From the NCBI GenBank assembly GCA_026986235.1, contig JALSOY010000035.1:1-18268 (forward strand): a stretch of DNA of 18,268 nucleotides. The letters are read 5' to 3'. Numbering within the stretch: the stretch's first letter is position 1; every line of letters starts with the position of its first letter. The notes beneath the pieces are model-generated. The model saw nothing but the letters and a program-made list of their open reading frames with translations. It was not told the DNA's origin and made no database searches. Position numbers and translations under genes: made by a program. Origin of the DNA: Caldifarciminota bacterium. GTDB lineage: Bacteria; Hydrothermota; Hydrothermia; B15-G9; WFZT01. Positions 6,181 through 14,309 of this stretch are shown one piece after another.

Positions 6181-8343
6181 ATGTGGCGTAAGTTGATGGT
6201 TGTCACCCTTGTACTGGCAGTTGCTGGCATGGGCAGGACAGAGGTAAAGGATGTAAAAAGGGTAGTAATTACATCGGCAAAAAAGGCAGATAGCTGGATT
6301 CCAGGTAATCACGGGGTTCTTCCAGAAGGGCAGGCAAAGGGAGATACTCTTTATTACTACACATCTGTGGATAACGATGCAATAGGGTTAACAAACGGTG
6401 GAACTTATCAGGCGGCCATTAAGCTCACACCGACGGAGCTCGGGCAGTATGGAGGGTGGAGTTTGACCCAGGTCCTCTTTTATCACCACGAGACCGGTAC
6501 TCACTCAGGTCAGGTGATCATCTATGCCGCAGGAACTGACACTATGCCAGGAGATATCATTGCAACTGCACCATACACGGCCACAGGTAATGGCTGGGTG
6601 GTGGTCGATCTTCCGGCTCCTGGTGTCATGATCGATCCTGCAAGTGATCTGTGGGTGGCTGTTGAGATCACACACGCTCAGGGTGAATATCCCATATCCG
6701 TGGACGGTGGCCCTGCAGTTGCAGGAAAAGGAGACTGGGTTTACTCTCCCGATGGTATCCCATGGGCAGAGCTTCGTGACTTCAGTTTGAACTACAACTG
6801 GAACATTGCAGCAGTTGTCGAACAGGCCGGAGATTCACTTGATCCCATGCCACCAACAAACCTGACAGCGTACTCAGATTACACCATGCCCACCTCCATA
6901 GCCGTTTCCTGGACAGATCCCACCACATACTTTGGCGGTGACTCACTCACAAGTTTCCACATCGAAGTATGGATCGCCGGTGGAAAGGATACGACACTTG
7001 TTGACACCGTCTCTGCCGGTGTTCAGGCAGACACCATCACGGGACTGACAGATGGTACACTTTATACGGTTCTGGTGAGGGCCGTTGATGCCAACGATTC
7101 GACCAGCCCGTTCGTTTCAACCACATGGTACGCCGGAGGCTCACCTTACCCGGCTCCACCCCAGAATCTTGTGGCAAATGTCGTGGACGACAGCCACATT
7201 GAGCTGACATGGATCAATCCCGCCACACAGGCTGATGGCACGCCTCTGGATGACCTTGCGGGTATTAATATTTACCTCAACGGCACACTCTCAGGCTCCT
7301 ACAGTACAACTGCCGCCGGTATGCCCGTTGTTGATACCATTGAGGTGACCCCGGGTACATTCGACATCTATGTAACAGCCTTCGATAACGAAACTCCAGT
7401 ACACGAATCTGACCCATCCAACACGGTCCATGTGGTCACAAACGCCCACTCAGGCGGACCAGACGGCTTCGGCTACACATTCGTGGACTCTGATTACCAG
7501 GGCGGCCCTGCTTTCCAGTGGATTGACATTACATCAACCGGAACTCAGATCCCTCTTGGTGACGACGACTGGGATTCCGTTGGCCTCAGCTTCCAGTTCC
7601 CATTCTACGATGCGAACTACCAGACGATAGACATCCAGTCCAACGGAACCATCACCTTCCATCACGATTACTTTGGCCTGAGCAACAGGCCACTTCCCAC
7701 CAACGCATACAGCGGTCCGTGGGATGTTATAGCCTTCTACTGGTCTGATCAGAATCCATCCAGCACATCGGGTCACGGAGCGGTGTACTTCCAGGATTTT
7801 GGTGATTCGGCAGTGGTGGAGTTTTACGAGGTGCCGGAGTATGGTGGGAGTACATACAACACTTACGAGGTGGTGCTGTACAGCAATGGTAACATTAGGA
7901 TGAACTACTTAACGATAACGGATTACAGCGATGAGACGATAGGGATTCAGGATGCCACGGCGTATCCGAATGGTGACTGGTACCTGCAGTACACATATAA
8001 TGGGGATCCGATAGTGCCCCATGATAGTTTATCCGTCCTGTTTGCCTATCCCGTGTCGGTTGGAGAGAGGAACGGATTACTTGACTACAGACTTATTGGA
8101 ACAGTGACCAATCCTGTGAAGGGTGTATCTGCTGTAGCGTTTACGGTGCCGAGAGCCACGAAAGTGGAACTGAATCTTTACGATGTGATGGGAAGGAAGG
8201 TGAGGGAGATATACAGAGGTAGAGTGGAAGCGGGAAGGCACAGTGTGAGGTTTGATGCGAGGGGGCTTACAGGTGGAGTGTACTTTGTGAAGATGGTGGC
8301 AGATGGACATACGAGTGTGGCGAAGGTGCTTGTTGTGAGGTAG
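6181..8343 (+). CDS. Secreted multidomain protein: beta-sandwich, two FN3 domains, globular domain, C-terminal sorting domain
   Basis: This 720-residue protein starts with a signal peptide (MWRKLMVVTLVLAVAG). It continues with a beta-rich module (about 55-215), two fibronectin type III-like domains (about 221-318 and 323-421), a further beta domain (about 427-624, ending with the repeat-like IGIQDATAYPNGDWYLQY), and a C-terminal domain (about 627-720) with LYDVMGRKVREIYRG, AGRHSVRFDARGLTGGVYFVKM and a VAKVLVVR end. That last domain resembles the type A sorting domain of type IX secretion, or a FlgD-like Ig domain. It is probably exported to the cell surface or medium; its target is unknown. 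AGGAGG lies 8 nt before the ATG. Base composition switches at about 7790. A strong terminator follows. Confidence 0.85.
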   Translation: MWRKLMVVTLVLAVAGMGRTEVKDVKRVVITSAKKADSWIPGNHGVLPEGQAKGDTLYYYTSVDNDAIGLTNGGTYQAAIKLTPTELGQYGGWSLTQVLFYHHETGTHSGQVIIYAAGTDTMPGDIIATAPYTATGNGWVVVDLPAPGVMIDPASDLWVAVEITHAQGEYPISVDGGPAVAGKGDWVYSPDGIPWAELRDFSLNYNWNIAAVVEQAGDSLDPMPPTNLTAYSDYTMPTSIAVSWTDPTTYFGGDSLTSFHIEVWIAGGKDTTLVDTVSAGVQADTITGLTDGTLYTVLVRAVDANDSTSPFVSTTWYAGGSPYPAPPQNLVANVVDDSHIELTWINPATQADGTPLDDLAGINIYLNGTLSGSYSTTAAGMPVVDTIEVTPGTFDIYVTAFDNETPVHESDPSNTVHVVTNAHSGGPDGFGYTFVDSDYQGGPAFQWIDITSTGTQIPLGDDDWDSVGLSFQFPFYDANYQTIDIQSNGTITFHHDYFGLSNRPLPTNAYSGPWDVIAFYWSDQNPSSTSGHGAVYFQDFGDSAVVEFYEVPEYGGSTYNTYEVVLYSNGNIRMNYLTITDYSDETIGIQDATAYPNGDWYLQYTYNGDPIVPHDSLSVLFAYPVSVGERNGLLDYRLIGTVTNPVKGVSAVAFTVPRATKVELNLYDVMGRKVREIYRGRVEAGRHSVRFDARGLTGGVYFVKMVADGHTSVAKVLVVR

Positions 8344-8349
8344 TTAAGA

Positions 8350-8394
8350 AAAATAAAAGGGGGGGGGCGGGCCGAAGGCCCGCCCCCCTTTTTA
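8350..8394 (+). terminator. Strong rho-independent terminator
   Basis: A G-run followed by CGGGCC (up to 8373), a GAA loop (8374-8376) and GGCCCG plus six C (8377-8388) form a very GC-rich stem, followed by TTTTTATTT. An A-rich tract precedes it, so it could also stop transcription from the other side. The core GGCCGAAGGCC is the reverse complement of the core of the palindrome at 1932-1966. Confidence 0.9.
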
Positions 8395-8432
8395 TTTCCT
8401 TTACATCACAGGGAATTTGTTTTTTAAAAGGT

Positions 8433-8470
8433 AAGCCCCCCTTCTTGCGAGAGGGATTATTCCAACACCC
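8433..8470 (+). repeat. Hairpin repeat, copy B, upstream of the sppA promoter
   Basis: It reads CCCCCCTTCT, then a short linker, AGAGGG, ATTATTCCAAC and ACCC. The first half can fold (CCCTTCT against AGAGGG); the second half is the TTCgAAC-CCCT motif. It aligns base by base with the element at 15413 and, inverted, with that at 17482. The TTCCAA begins 22 nt before the TTGACA box at 8482. Confidence 0.65.
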
Positions 8471-8481
8471 TTTTCACGGGG

Positions 8482-8510
8482 TTGACAATTGGGAAAGGGT
8501 GGTTTTTACT
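8482..8510 (+). promoter_or_regulatory. Promoter of the sppA-nudix unit
   Basis: A perfect TTGACA (8482-8487), 17 nt and TTTACT (8505-8510, 4/6). The ribosome binding site AGGAGGTG begins only about 7 nt later, so the 5' leader would be about 12 nt. The preceding strong terminator makes this a new transcription unit. Confidence 0.65.
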
Positions 8511-8528
8511 TCATTCAGGAGGTGAAGT

Positions 8529-10679
8529 ATGAGTATCCTGAGTGTATTTTTACTTTTGAGTTTCTTCGGTAACTCTACCTTTCCATTCAGGGCAGAGGGA
8601 GTTACGGGAAACCCTGCCTCCGTAGCCTTTATGCCCGGTTTTGAACTTCTCCTGGACTACCAGAAAGACACCAGAAGTATCAGCATGCTTGCCGGTTTCT
8701 ACGGGCTCGGGCTGACTTTCTCTGATACTGAAAAAACATTCCACTATGCAACGGGATTGAAGATAAGGCCTGGAACCTTCTTCGGATTTGGTGTTTCTAA
8801 AGGGAGAGATTATTCCTTCCGTCTGGGTTTTATAAAGAGGTTTGGCAGTCTCTTTACATTGAACGGGTACATAAAATACCGGAAGGCAGGTTATCTGATG
8901 GACGGGGGAGCGGGGATCAGGCTCTTTGGAGGTATTGCAAGGCTTTATGCCGAAATTTTATATTCCGATTCACTGGAAAATTACAGAGGTGGGCTTATTT
9001 TTGAGCCTCTTAAAGGGGTTCATTTTGTATTTGACATGGACAGGACAGGAGAGCTTGGTATAGGTTTGAGAGTTTTCACCTCCCACATGGGTATTGGATA
9101 CAGGGGAAGGAACGAACTGACCCGGTACAGTGTTATTTTTTCCACCGAGACCTATCCTACAAAACTTGCTCTTCCTGTCAAGCGCCGGGTGGAAATCACT
9201 CTTAAAGGATCCTATCCCGAGCTCGGAAAGGTGAAGATTTTCAGACGACAGATGTCCTTTTTTGACCTTTTGAAGCAAATCAGGGAAATTGAAGAAAATA
9301 CAAGGGTAAAAGAGGTACTGATAAAACTGGAAAACCCTCATCTTTCGTACAATCAGGCAGAGGAGTTGAGGAGAATTGTTGAGAGATTGAGGTTCCGGGG
9401 CAAAAAGGTCTATTTCTACTCAAGTTTGTACAGTCCAATTACCTACTATCTGGCATCTGCAGGTGATAGGGTTTACATCCAGACCATGGGTGGAGTTTTG
9501 ATCCCCGGGTTCCTGGCAACGAAGTTCTACTTTTTAGACCTTTTAAAAAGACTCGGCATAGAGGCGGAGTTTTACCACATTAAGGAATACAAGAGTGCGG
9601 TCGAGCCCTTTACAAGGTCAACCATTTCGGAATACGACAGTATCCAGACTCAGGAACTTCTTGAGGATTTTTTGAATGAATTTCTGGATAAGGTCTCGAA
9701 GTCCAGGGGAATGACGGAGGATAGTCTCCGGATGCTCATGGACACAGTGGGATTCTTTAACTCTGACATGGCACTTAAGTACGGCCTGGTGGACAGCATT
9801 GTTCACCAGACGGATCTGGAGGATAGGAAATTTTCAAAATTCAGGCCGGTCAGGAAGGTTGATGAGGGATGGGTAAAACCTGTGGTCGCTGTTCTGGTTG
9901 CAGAAGGTTCCATTGTGAATGGTGAAAGTTCCGAGGGTATTCTGGGTAAGACCATTGGATCCGTGACCATGGTGGATTTGATCCGGAAACTGAGGAAGGA
10001 CAGGAGTGTTAAGGCGGTGGTTTTCCGGATCAATTCAGGTGGTGGTGATGCCATTGCATCGGAGATGATCTGGCAGGAGCTTATGAAGCTCAGGGAGGAA
10101 AAACCACTTGTGGTCTCCATGGGGTGGCTTGCTGCATCTGGAGGATACTACATAGCAGCCCCGGGTAACAGGATTTTTGCAGATAATAATACGATTACAG
10201 GTTCAATCGGCATACTCGGTGGTAAACTGGTTTTTGAAGAATTTGCCAGAAAAATTGGCGTAAATACCGTGATACTCAAGACCAACAGGCTTGCCGACGA
10301 GAATCTGCCTTTCAAAAAATTCTCACCCCGTGGATGGGAAGTCCTGAGAAAAGAGCTTGAATGGGGTTACGAAAAGTTTATCACCCGGGTTTCAGAATGT
10401 CGTGGAATTTCTACGGATTCTGTTAATACCATAGGAAGGGGCAGAGTGTGGAGTGGAAAGCGAGCAGAAGAAATTGGTCTCGTGGATAGAATTGGAGGCC
10501 TTTCAGATGCCATAAAAGAGGCTGTGAAGCTTGCCGGTATCAGAGGAGATTACGAAGTTAAGATGTACCCCGGCTGGAAGTTTTCTTTAACCCTGCCTGG
10601 CATGGGGGTAAATTCTTACATGAAGCTTCTCACATCACCCTATCTCTATATTCTGCCCTACGCACTGGAGATTAACTGA
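8529..10679 (+). CDS. sppA: Signal peptide peptidase SppA (protease IV) with an extra N-terminal beta-rich domain
   Basis: Residues from about 220 to 716 form a tandem-repeat SppA of the long (67K) type. The first half holds the general-base lysine K355 (EYKSAVEPFTR). The second half holds INSGGGD (501-507) and the nucleophile S537 in AASGGYYIA, so the Ser/Lys dyad is split across the repeats as in E. coli SppA. It should cut leftover signal peptides in the membrane or envelope. Ahead of this lie about 200 residues absent from ordinary SppA: an N-terminal signal (MSILSVFLLLSFF), then GVTGNPASVAF and many alternating aromatic/glycine strands (GLGLTF, TFFGFGVS, YSFRLGF, FTLNGYIKY), like an outer-membrane beta-barrel or PorV-type protein. 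GGAGGTG precedes the ATG. Its stop overlaps the next start (TGATG). The protease call is secure; the role of the N-terminal domain is open. Confidence 0.93.
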   Translation: MSILSVFLLLSFFGNSTFPFRAEGVTGNPASVAFMPGFELLLDYQKDTRSISMLAGFYGLGLTFSDTEKTFHYATGLKIRPGTFFGFGVSKGRDYSFRLGFIKRFGSLFTLNGYIKYRKAGYLMDGGAGIRLFGGIARLYAEILYSDSLENYRGGLIFEPLKGVHFVFDMDRTGELGIGLRVFTSHMGIGYRGRNELTRYSVIFSTETYPTKLALPVKRRVEITLKGSYPELGKVKIFRRQMSFFDLLKQIREIEENTRVKEVLIKLENPHLSYNQAEELRRIVERLRFRGKKVYFYSSLYSPITYYLASAGDRVYIQTMGGVLIPGFLATKFYFLDLLKRLGIEAEFYHIKEYKSAVEPFTRSTISEYDSIQTQELLEDFLNEFLDKVSKSRGMTEDSLRMLMDTVGFFNSDMALKYGLVDSIVHQTDLEDRKFSKFRPVRKVDEGWVKPVVAVLVAEGSIVNGESSEGILGKTIGSVTMVDLIRKLRKDRSVKAVVFRINSGGGDAIASEMIWQELMKLREEKPLVVSMGWLAASGGYYIAAPGNRIFADNNTITGSIGILGGKLVFEEFARKIGVNTVILKTNRLADENLPFKKFSPRGWEVLRKELEWGYEKFITRVSECRGISTDSVNTIGRGRVWSGKRAEEIGLVDRIGGLSDAIKEAVKLAGIRGDYEVKMYPGWKFSLTLPGMGVNSYMKLLTSPYLYILPYALEIN

Positions 10680-11194
10680 TGAAACCCTTCTATCCATTCA
10701 GGTACTGCCCTTTGTGTGGAACAAAACTTGAAACCAGGGAGCATGAGGGGAGGGAGAGGCTTTACTGCCCTAAATGTAAAATCATAATCTGGGAGAATCC
10801 TGTTCCAGTGGTGGCATGTGTCGTACTGAATGAAAATCAGGAGGTTTTACTCGTTAAAAGGGGTGTCCCGCCTGCTGAGGGGATGTGGGCACTTCCATCG
10901 GGTTTTATGGAAATGGGTGAACAGCCTGAGGAGACTGCAAAGAGAGAACTTTTTGAAGAGACAGGTATCGTGGGAGAGGTTGAAGAGATTATAGGGATTT
11001 GCGGTCAGTCGAGTCTCAAGTACAGGTGGATCGTGAGCATAGGTTACAAACTCAGGTGGATTTCGGGAAAACTCAGGCCGGGGGATGACGCCGTGGATGT
11101 GAGATTCTTTTCTCTCAATTCCCTTCCAGAGATCCCCTTTTCAACACACAGGAAGATGATAGAAAAGGTTAAAGCGCGTAAACATCCTCGATGA
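10679..11194 (+). CDS. Nudix hydrolase with N-terminal zinc ribbon
   Basis: This 171-residue protein has a zinc ribbon (YCPLCG, C10/C13; YCPKC, C30/C33) followed by a Nudix domain. The Nudix box runs from G75 to I97 and fits the GX5EX7REUXEEXGU pattern exactly (E81, R89, E90, E93, E94, G96). It would hydrolyse a nucleoside diphosphate linked to another group, with Mg2+. The zinc ribbon recalls NudC-type NADH pyrophosphatases, but the protein is shorter and lacks the NudC N-terminal domain, so ADP-ribose, NADH or oxidised nucleotides are all possible substrates. It overlaps the sppA stop by one base (TGATG), so it is probably co-translated. Its 3' end overlaps the convergent hydrolase gene by 26 nt. 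Confidence 0.92.
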   Translation: MKPFYPFRYCPLCGTKLETREHEGRERLYCPKCKIIIWENPVPVVACVVLNENQEVLLVKRGVPPAEGMWALPSGFMEMGEQPEETAKRELFEETGIVGEVEEIIGICGQSSLKYRWIVSIGYKLRWISGKLRPGDDAVDVRFFSLNSLPEIPFSTHRKMIEKVKARKHPR

Positions 11195-11900
11195 ACTGGA
11201 GGAGAATCTGGTTGAACTCCTGTTTTCTGAAGATGTAGGGGAAGTGTCCACCAGATGGGAATGTATATTCAAAGTCTGGCCGGGCGACAAACTTAAGCTC
11301 GGATTTTAAGAAATCCGGGATGGTAACATCGTCGGCGGAATCTAAAACTGCAACGGGAAACCTTTTCTCGAAATTCACACTCTCTATGGCCGTGAGGGCT
11401 TTAACCCGGGCAAGGACATCCTTTTTTGTCAGAGAATCCACCATTCTGTACAGTTTCCAGACATCTTCGTACCCGCCATACTCCTTTTTTGCGACATTTT
11501 TTAGATAGAACTTTATAAGTCCTTCGGGCAAAAATGGGGCAATTGCGGTTATCAACCTGTTTTTCCGCCTGAAATAAGTTGTTGACGAAAATGTGTTGGT
11601 CAGGATGAGGGAGTCTATTCTGCTATTGTATCTTGCCGCAAAAAGCTGGGCACAGAATCCTCCCATGGAGGTTCCCAGGATGGAAAATCTGTTAATTCCA
11701 CGATCGACGAGCTTTTCGACAATGCAATCAATAAAGTCTTCAAAGGTGAAATCATCGTGAGGGTAAGTAACGAGAGCGTAGGATATACCGTGTTTTTTTA
11801 AAAATTCCCCCTGATCCCTGAAAGTCTCGATGTTTCCAAAGAAACCATGTATGAAAAGGACAAGATGGGAACCACCATCCACAAGCCTCATTTCGCACAT
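11169..11900 (-). CDS. Alpha/beta hydrolase (maspardin-like), substrate unknown
   Basis: This 243-residue protein has a canonical alpha/beta hydrolase layout. The oxyanion strand and turn is VLFIHGFFGNIETF (H18), the nucleophile elbow GTSMGGF (S78), the acid probably D190 or D191 (DSADDVTIP), and the catalytic His H219 (SGGHFPYI). The small cap and the HGFFGNIETF and GGF features recall the maspardin/SPG21-like group, but esterase, lipase or thioesterase activity cannot be told from sequence. No signal peptide is seen. No Shine-Dalgarno site precedes the ATG at 11900 or the in-frame ATG at 11891; a TAAATT-like -10 close upstream suggests a leaderless message. It is divergent from the lipoprotein operon (52 nt) and overlaps the nudix gene tail to tail. 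Confidence 0.88.
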   Translation of the reverse strand: MCEMRLVDGGSHLVLFIHGFFGNIETFRDQGEFLKKHGISYALVTYPHDDFTFEDFIDCIVEKLVDRGINRFSILGTSMGGFCAQLFAARYNSRIDSLILTNTFSSTTYFRRKNRLITAIAPFLPEGLIKFYLKNVAKKEYGGYEDVWKLYRMVDSLTKKDVLARVKALTAIESVNFEKRFPVAVLDSADDVTIPDFLKSELKFVARPDFEYTFPSGGHFPYIFRKQEFNQILLQFIEDVYAL

Positions 11901-11917
11901 GCTTAAAATTTAAAACT

Positions 11918-11945
11918 TTTACTGGCGTGGGTCAAAGATTATAAT
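11918..11945 (+). promoter_or_regulatory. Promoter of the lipoprotein operon, apparently leaderless
   Basis: TTTACT (11918-11923, 4/6), a 16-nt spacer and a perfect TATAAT (11940-11945). The ATG of the first gene is at 11953, 7 nt after the -10 box, which is where transcription would begin. No Shine-Dalgarno site lies between. The first base of the mRNA would be at or within a base or two of the start codon. Confidence 0.65.
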
Positions 11946-11952
11946 AAAATCC

Positions 11953-12819
11953 ATGAAAAAGGCGGTAATTGCGTTACTTTCAATGATACTGCTGGCACAG
12001 TCCTGCAGGTTCAGAAGTTCAGTAGAATCAAGGGTTGATGAATTGATCAAAGAAAAGCAATTTAAGAAGGCAGAAGCCCTCATCCTTGAACAGGAGGAGA
12101 CAGAGGGACTTCCCCAAAGATACCGGATACTTCTTGCAAAGGTTTACTTTGCCTGGGGGAAGTATCCAAAGGCTTTGAAAACCCTATATTCTTTAAACGG
12201 CAATATCTACGGTAAGGACAGAAAAAGCTACATTTCACTGCTTTTAGAGATAGCGGACAGTGCTTATGTTAGAGGTGAGAAGAGGCTTGCTATCTATGCG
12301 CTTCAGAGGATTATCCAGTTTGATCCCATGTACAATCTTGGCCACAGGTACAGGATACTCGGAGATTTTTATTACCGGAAAGGGGACTGTAAAAGGGCTG
12401 TAGAGAACTATGAGAACTACATATCGATTGGGGGTGGCGACCTGAAGGATGTGGCTGCTCCCTATGCCAGATGTCTCTACGAAGTTGGACGGTATCAGGA
12501 TGTTCTTGAGGTCATAAATTCAGCTGACCCCAGGTTTGTTGAGAGGGACTGGATCGTCGGTAACTCACTTTTCCAGATAGGGAAAATGTATTACGAAACA
12601 GAGATCTATGACTCCGCCATAGCCTACTTTAAAAAGGTCCTTGAGTTCAACAAGCCTTATACCATCATGGACGATGCACTTTTTTACCTTGGATTGTCGT
12701 ACGAGCAGGAAGGTGAATTTGACAGTGCAATTGAGACCTACGAGAAACTTATAGTGTTTTACAAAAGGTCACCATTTGCAGCGAGGGCAAGGGATAGACT
12801 GAATATCCTGACAAAATGA
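11953..12819 (+). CDS. TPR-repeat lipoprotein, envelope
   Basis: The 288-residue product begins with a lipoprotein signal (MKKAVIALLSMILLAQSC, lipobox cysteine C18) and should be anchored in an envelope membrane. The rest is helical, with several tetratricopeptide units: around residues 60-85 (AKVYFAWGKYPKALKTLYSL), 132-160 (GDFYYRKGDCKRAVENY), 208-235 (GKMYYETEIYDSAIAYFKKVLEF) and 244-275 (YLGLSYEQEGEFDSAIETYEKLI). TPR lipoproteins of this kind (BamD- or CpoB-like in outline) act as protein-binding scaffolds in outer-membrane assembly or cell-wall work. The partner is unknown. It is the first gene of an operon with a SpoIID-domain protein, suggesting a peptidoglycan link. The start has no ribosome binding site but sits 7 nt after a TATAAT. 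Confidence 0.85.
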   Translation: MKKAVIALLSMILLAQSCRFRSSVESRVDELIKEKQFKKAEALILEQEETEGLPQRYRILLAKVYFAWGKYPKALKTLYSLNGNIYGKDRKSYISLLLEIADSAYVRGEKRLAIYALQRIIQFDPMYNLGHRYRILGDFYYRKGDCKRAVENYENYISIGGGDLKDVAAPYARCLYEVGRYQDVLEVINSADPRFVERDWIVGNSLFQIGKMYYETEIYDSAIAYFKKVLEFNKPYTIMDDALFYLGLSYEQEGEFDSAIETYEKLIVFYKRSPFAARARDRLNILTK

Positions 12820-14309
12820 GAAAGGCCTTTTTCCTTGTTTTGCTCCTTACCTCCTGCCACAGAGTTATAAAGCCACCTCCCCATATACCCCCGGCAAGGA
12901 GAGTAATAATCCTCAACTGGCCTGTAAGAGTGAGGGTTAAAATTTTTTCATTCAAAAACTCTTTCAGGTTCGGGATCAGGGGAAACTTCAGGGTCAGTAA
13001 CGGTACCGAGCTAAAAACCGGCTATTACCTTATGCAGCTAAAAAATGCAAGAAAGGCGAAATTTCTTTACTACGAGATAGTTGAAAAATCGGATCAGCCG
13101 TTCAGAAAGATCCCACCGGGACTTTTCCACATAGATGTCGGTGCAGTTATTCATCTTGATGGAATAACAATTGACAACAGGGATTTCTATCTTTTAAGAG
13201 GACCTGTTAGGGAAGACGAAATCGATGGTAAAATCTACAGAGAGCCTTACATTCGTCAAGCTGGATTCTTTGAGCTTCAGGATTCTTCTGGGAGGAAGAT
13301 TCTGGAGGCACGGGATTCAATTGTCTTATACCCGGAGGGAGGCCACTTCTTTCTGGATGAAGGTGACAGTATAACGGGGAAGATTATTTTCACGATAAAC
13401 ACGGGTGGTGACGGGGTGGTGGTTGTGGAGGAGGACCTCGAGGATTACATAAAACATGTGTTGCCAGCAGAGATGCCGCCTTCTTTCCCCTTTGAGGCCC
13501 TGAAGGCCCAGGCCGTTGTTGCCAGGACATTTGCAATTTCTCACCTCGGAAAATCCTTCAGATACCAGCCCTACGACTTTGTTGGATCTGTACTTTCCCA
13601 GGCATTTTCTCCAGCGAGGACATCGGTGTCTGATAGTGCCGTTGATGTCACCAGAGGGATTGTGCTCTTTTTTGAGGGTAGAGTTGCTCAGGTGTTTTAT
13701 CACTCCACATGCGGAGGACACACTGAGGATATCGGATATATATGGGAGACACGGGAAGTGCCTTATCTTAAAGGTGTGAAGGATGGGAAGTTCCGGTTCA
13801 ACTTACAGGATCCTGTGGAGGTGAGGCTTTTTCTGAAGTCTCCACCTGATTCTGTACTCTGTAATTATGTAGAAAGCCCTGCAATCAAGAGGTATGTTCA
13901 GAAGAACTTCAGGTGGAAAGTGGAGTTTTCCCGCAAAGAAGTAGAAAAGATGATATCTAATTTTTTACACCAGAATATTGGCAGGCTAAAAGCCATTGTT
14001 CCCCTTTCCCGGGGAGTTTCGGGGAGAATAACTGAAGTTCTTATAACCGGGACAAGAAAAAATTTAACCATCAGGGGCGAGTACAGGATAAGAAAGCTTT
14101 TTGGAGGTCTTAAAAGCTCACTTTTTTATGTGGATTACGAAAGGAACCAGAAGGGGGATATCGAAAGGGTTATTTTTGTTGGAGGAGGTTCCGGCCACGG
14201 CGTCGGTATGTGCCAGGTTGGTGCTGGAATTCTCGCTGAAAGAGGTTTTAAAATGAAGGACATACTCATGCACTATTTTCCAGGTGTGAAAGGGGTGAAA
14301 GTATATTGA
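12816..14309 (+). CDS. SpoIID/LytB-domain lipoprotein, probable peptidoglycan lytic transglycosylase
   Basis: This 497-residue protein begins with a short lipoprotein signal (LLLTSC, C14), then about 180 residues of poorly conserved beta-rich sequence. The SpoIID domain follows: EEDLEDYIKHVLPAEMPPSF (the glutamate E219 corresponds to the catalytic Glu of SpoIID), FEALKAQAVVARTFA, YHSTCGGHTE (C299, H302) and a C-terminal GHGVGMCQVGAGILAERGF with a YFPGV end. SpoIID enzymes cleave denuded glycan strands of peptidoglycan; outside sporulators they are thought to act in wall remodelling or division. No other sporulation genes are seen here. It overlaps the TPR gene by ATGA and the next gene by TTGA. 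The catalytic role is inferred from conserved residues. Confidence 0.9.
   Translation: MRKAFFLVLLLTSCHRVIKPPPHIPPARRVIILNWPVRVRVKIFSFKNSFRFGIRGNFRVSNGTELKTGYYLMQLKNARKAKFLYYEIVEKSDQPFRKIPPGLFHIDVGAVIHLDGITIDNRDFYLLRGPVREDEIDGKIYREPYIRQAGFFELQDSSGRKILEARDSIVLYPEGGHFFLDEGDSITGKIIFTINTGGDGVVVVEEDLEDYIKHVLPAEMPPSFPFEALKAQAVVARTFAISHLGKSFRYQPYDFVGSVLSQAFSPARTSVSDSAVDVTRGIVLFFEGRVAQVFYHSTCGGHTEDIGYIWETREVPYLKGVKDGKFRFNLQDPVEVRLFLKSPPDSVLCNYVESPAIKRYVQKNFRWKVEFSRKEVEKMISNFLHQNIGRLKAIVPLSRGVSGRITEVLITGTRKNLTIRGEYRIRKLFGGLKSSLFYVDYERNQKGDIERVIFVGGGSGHGVGMCQVGAGILAERGFKMKDILMHYFPGVKGVKVY

Noticed and set aside
13326..13779. Open frames on both strands inside the SpoIID gene
   Set aside because: They are shadows of a well-conserved coding region, with no start signals or recognisable protein features.
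12816..14309. SpoIID as a sign of a spore former
   Set aside because: SpoIID/LytB domains are widespread in non-sporulating bacteria, and the lipoprotein signals and sorting domain suggest a Gram-negative-type envelope.
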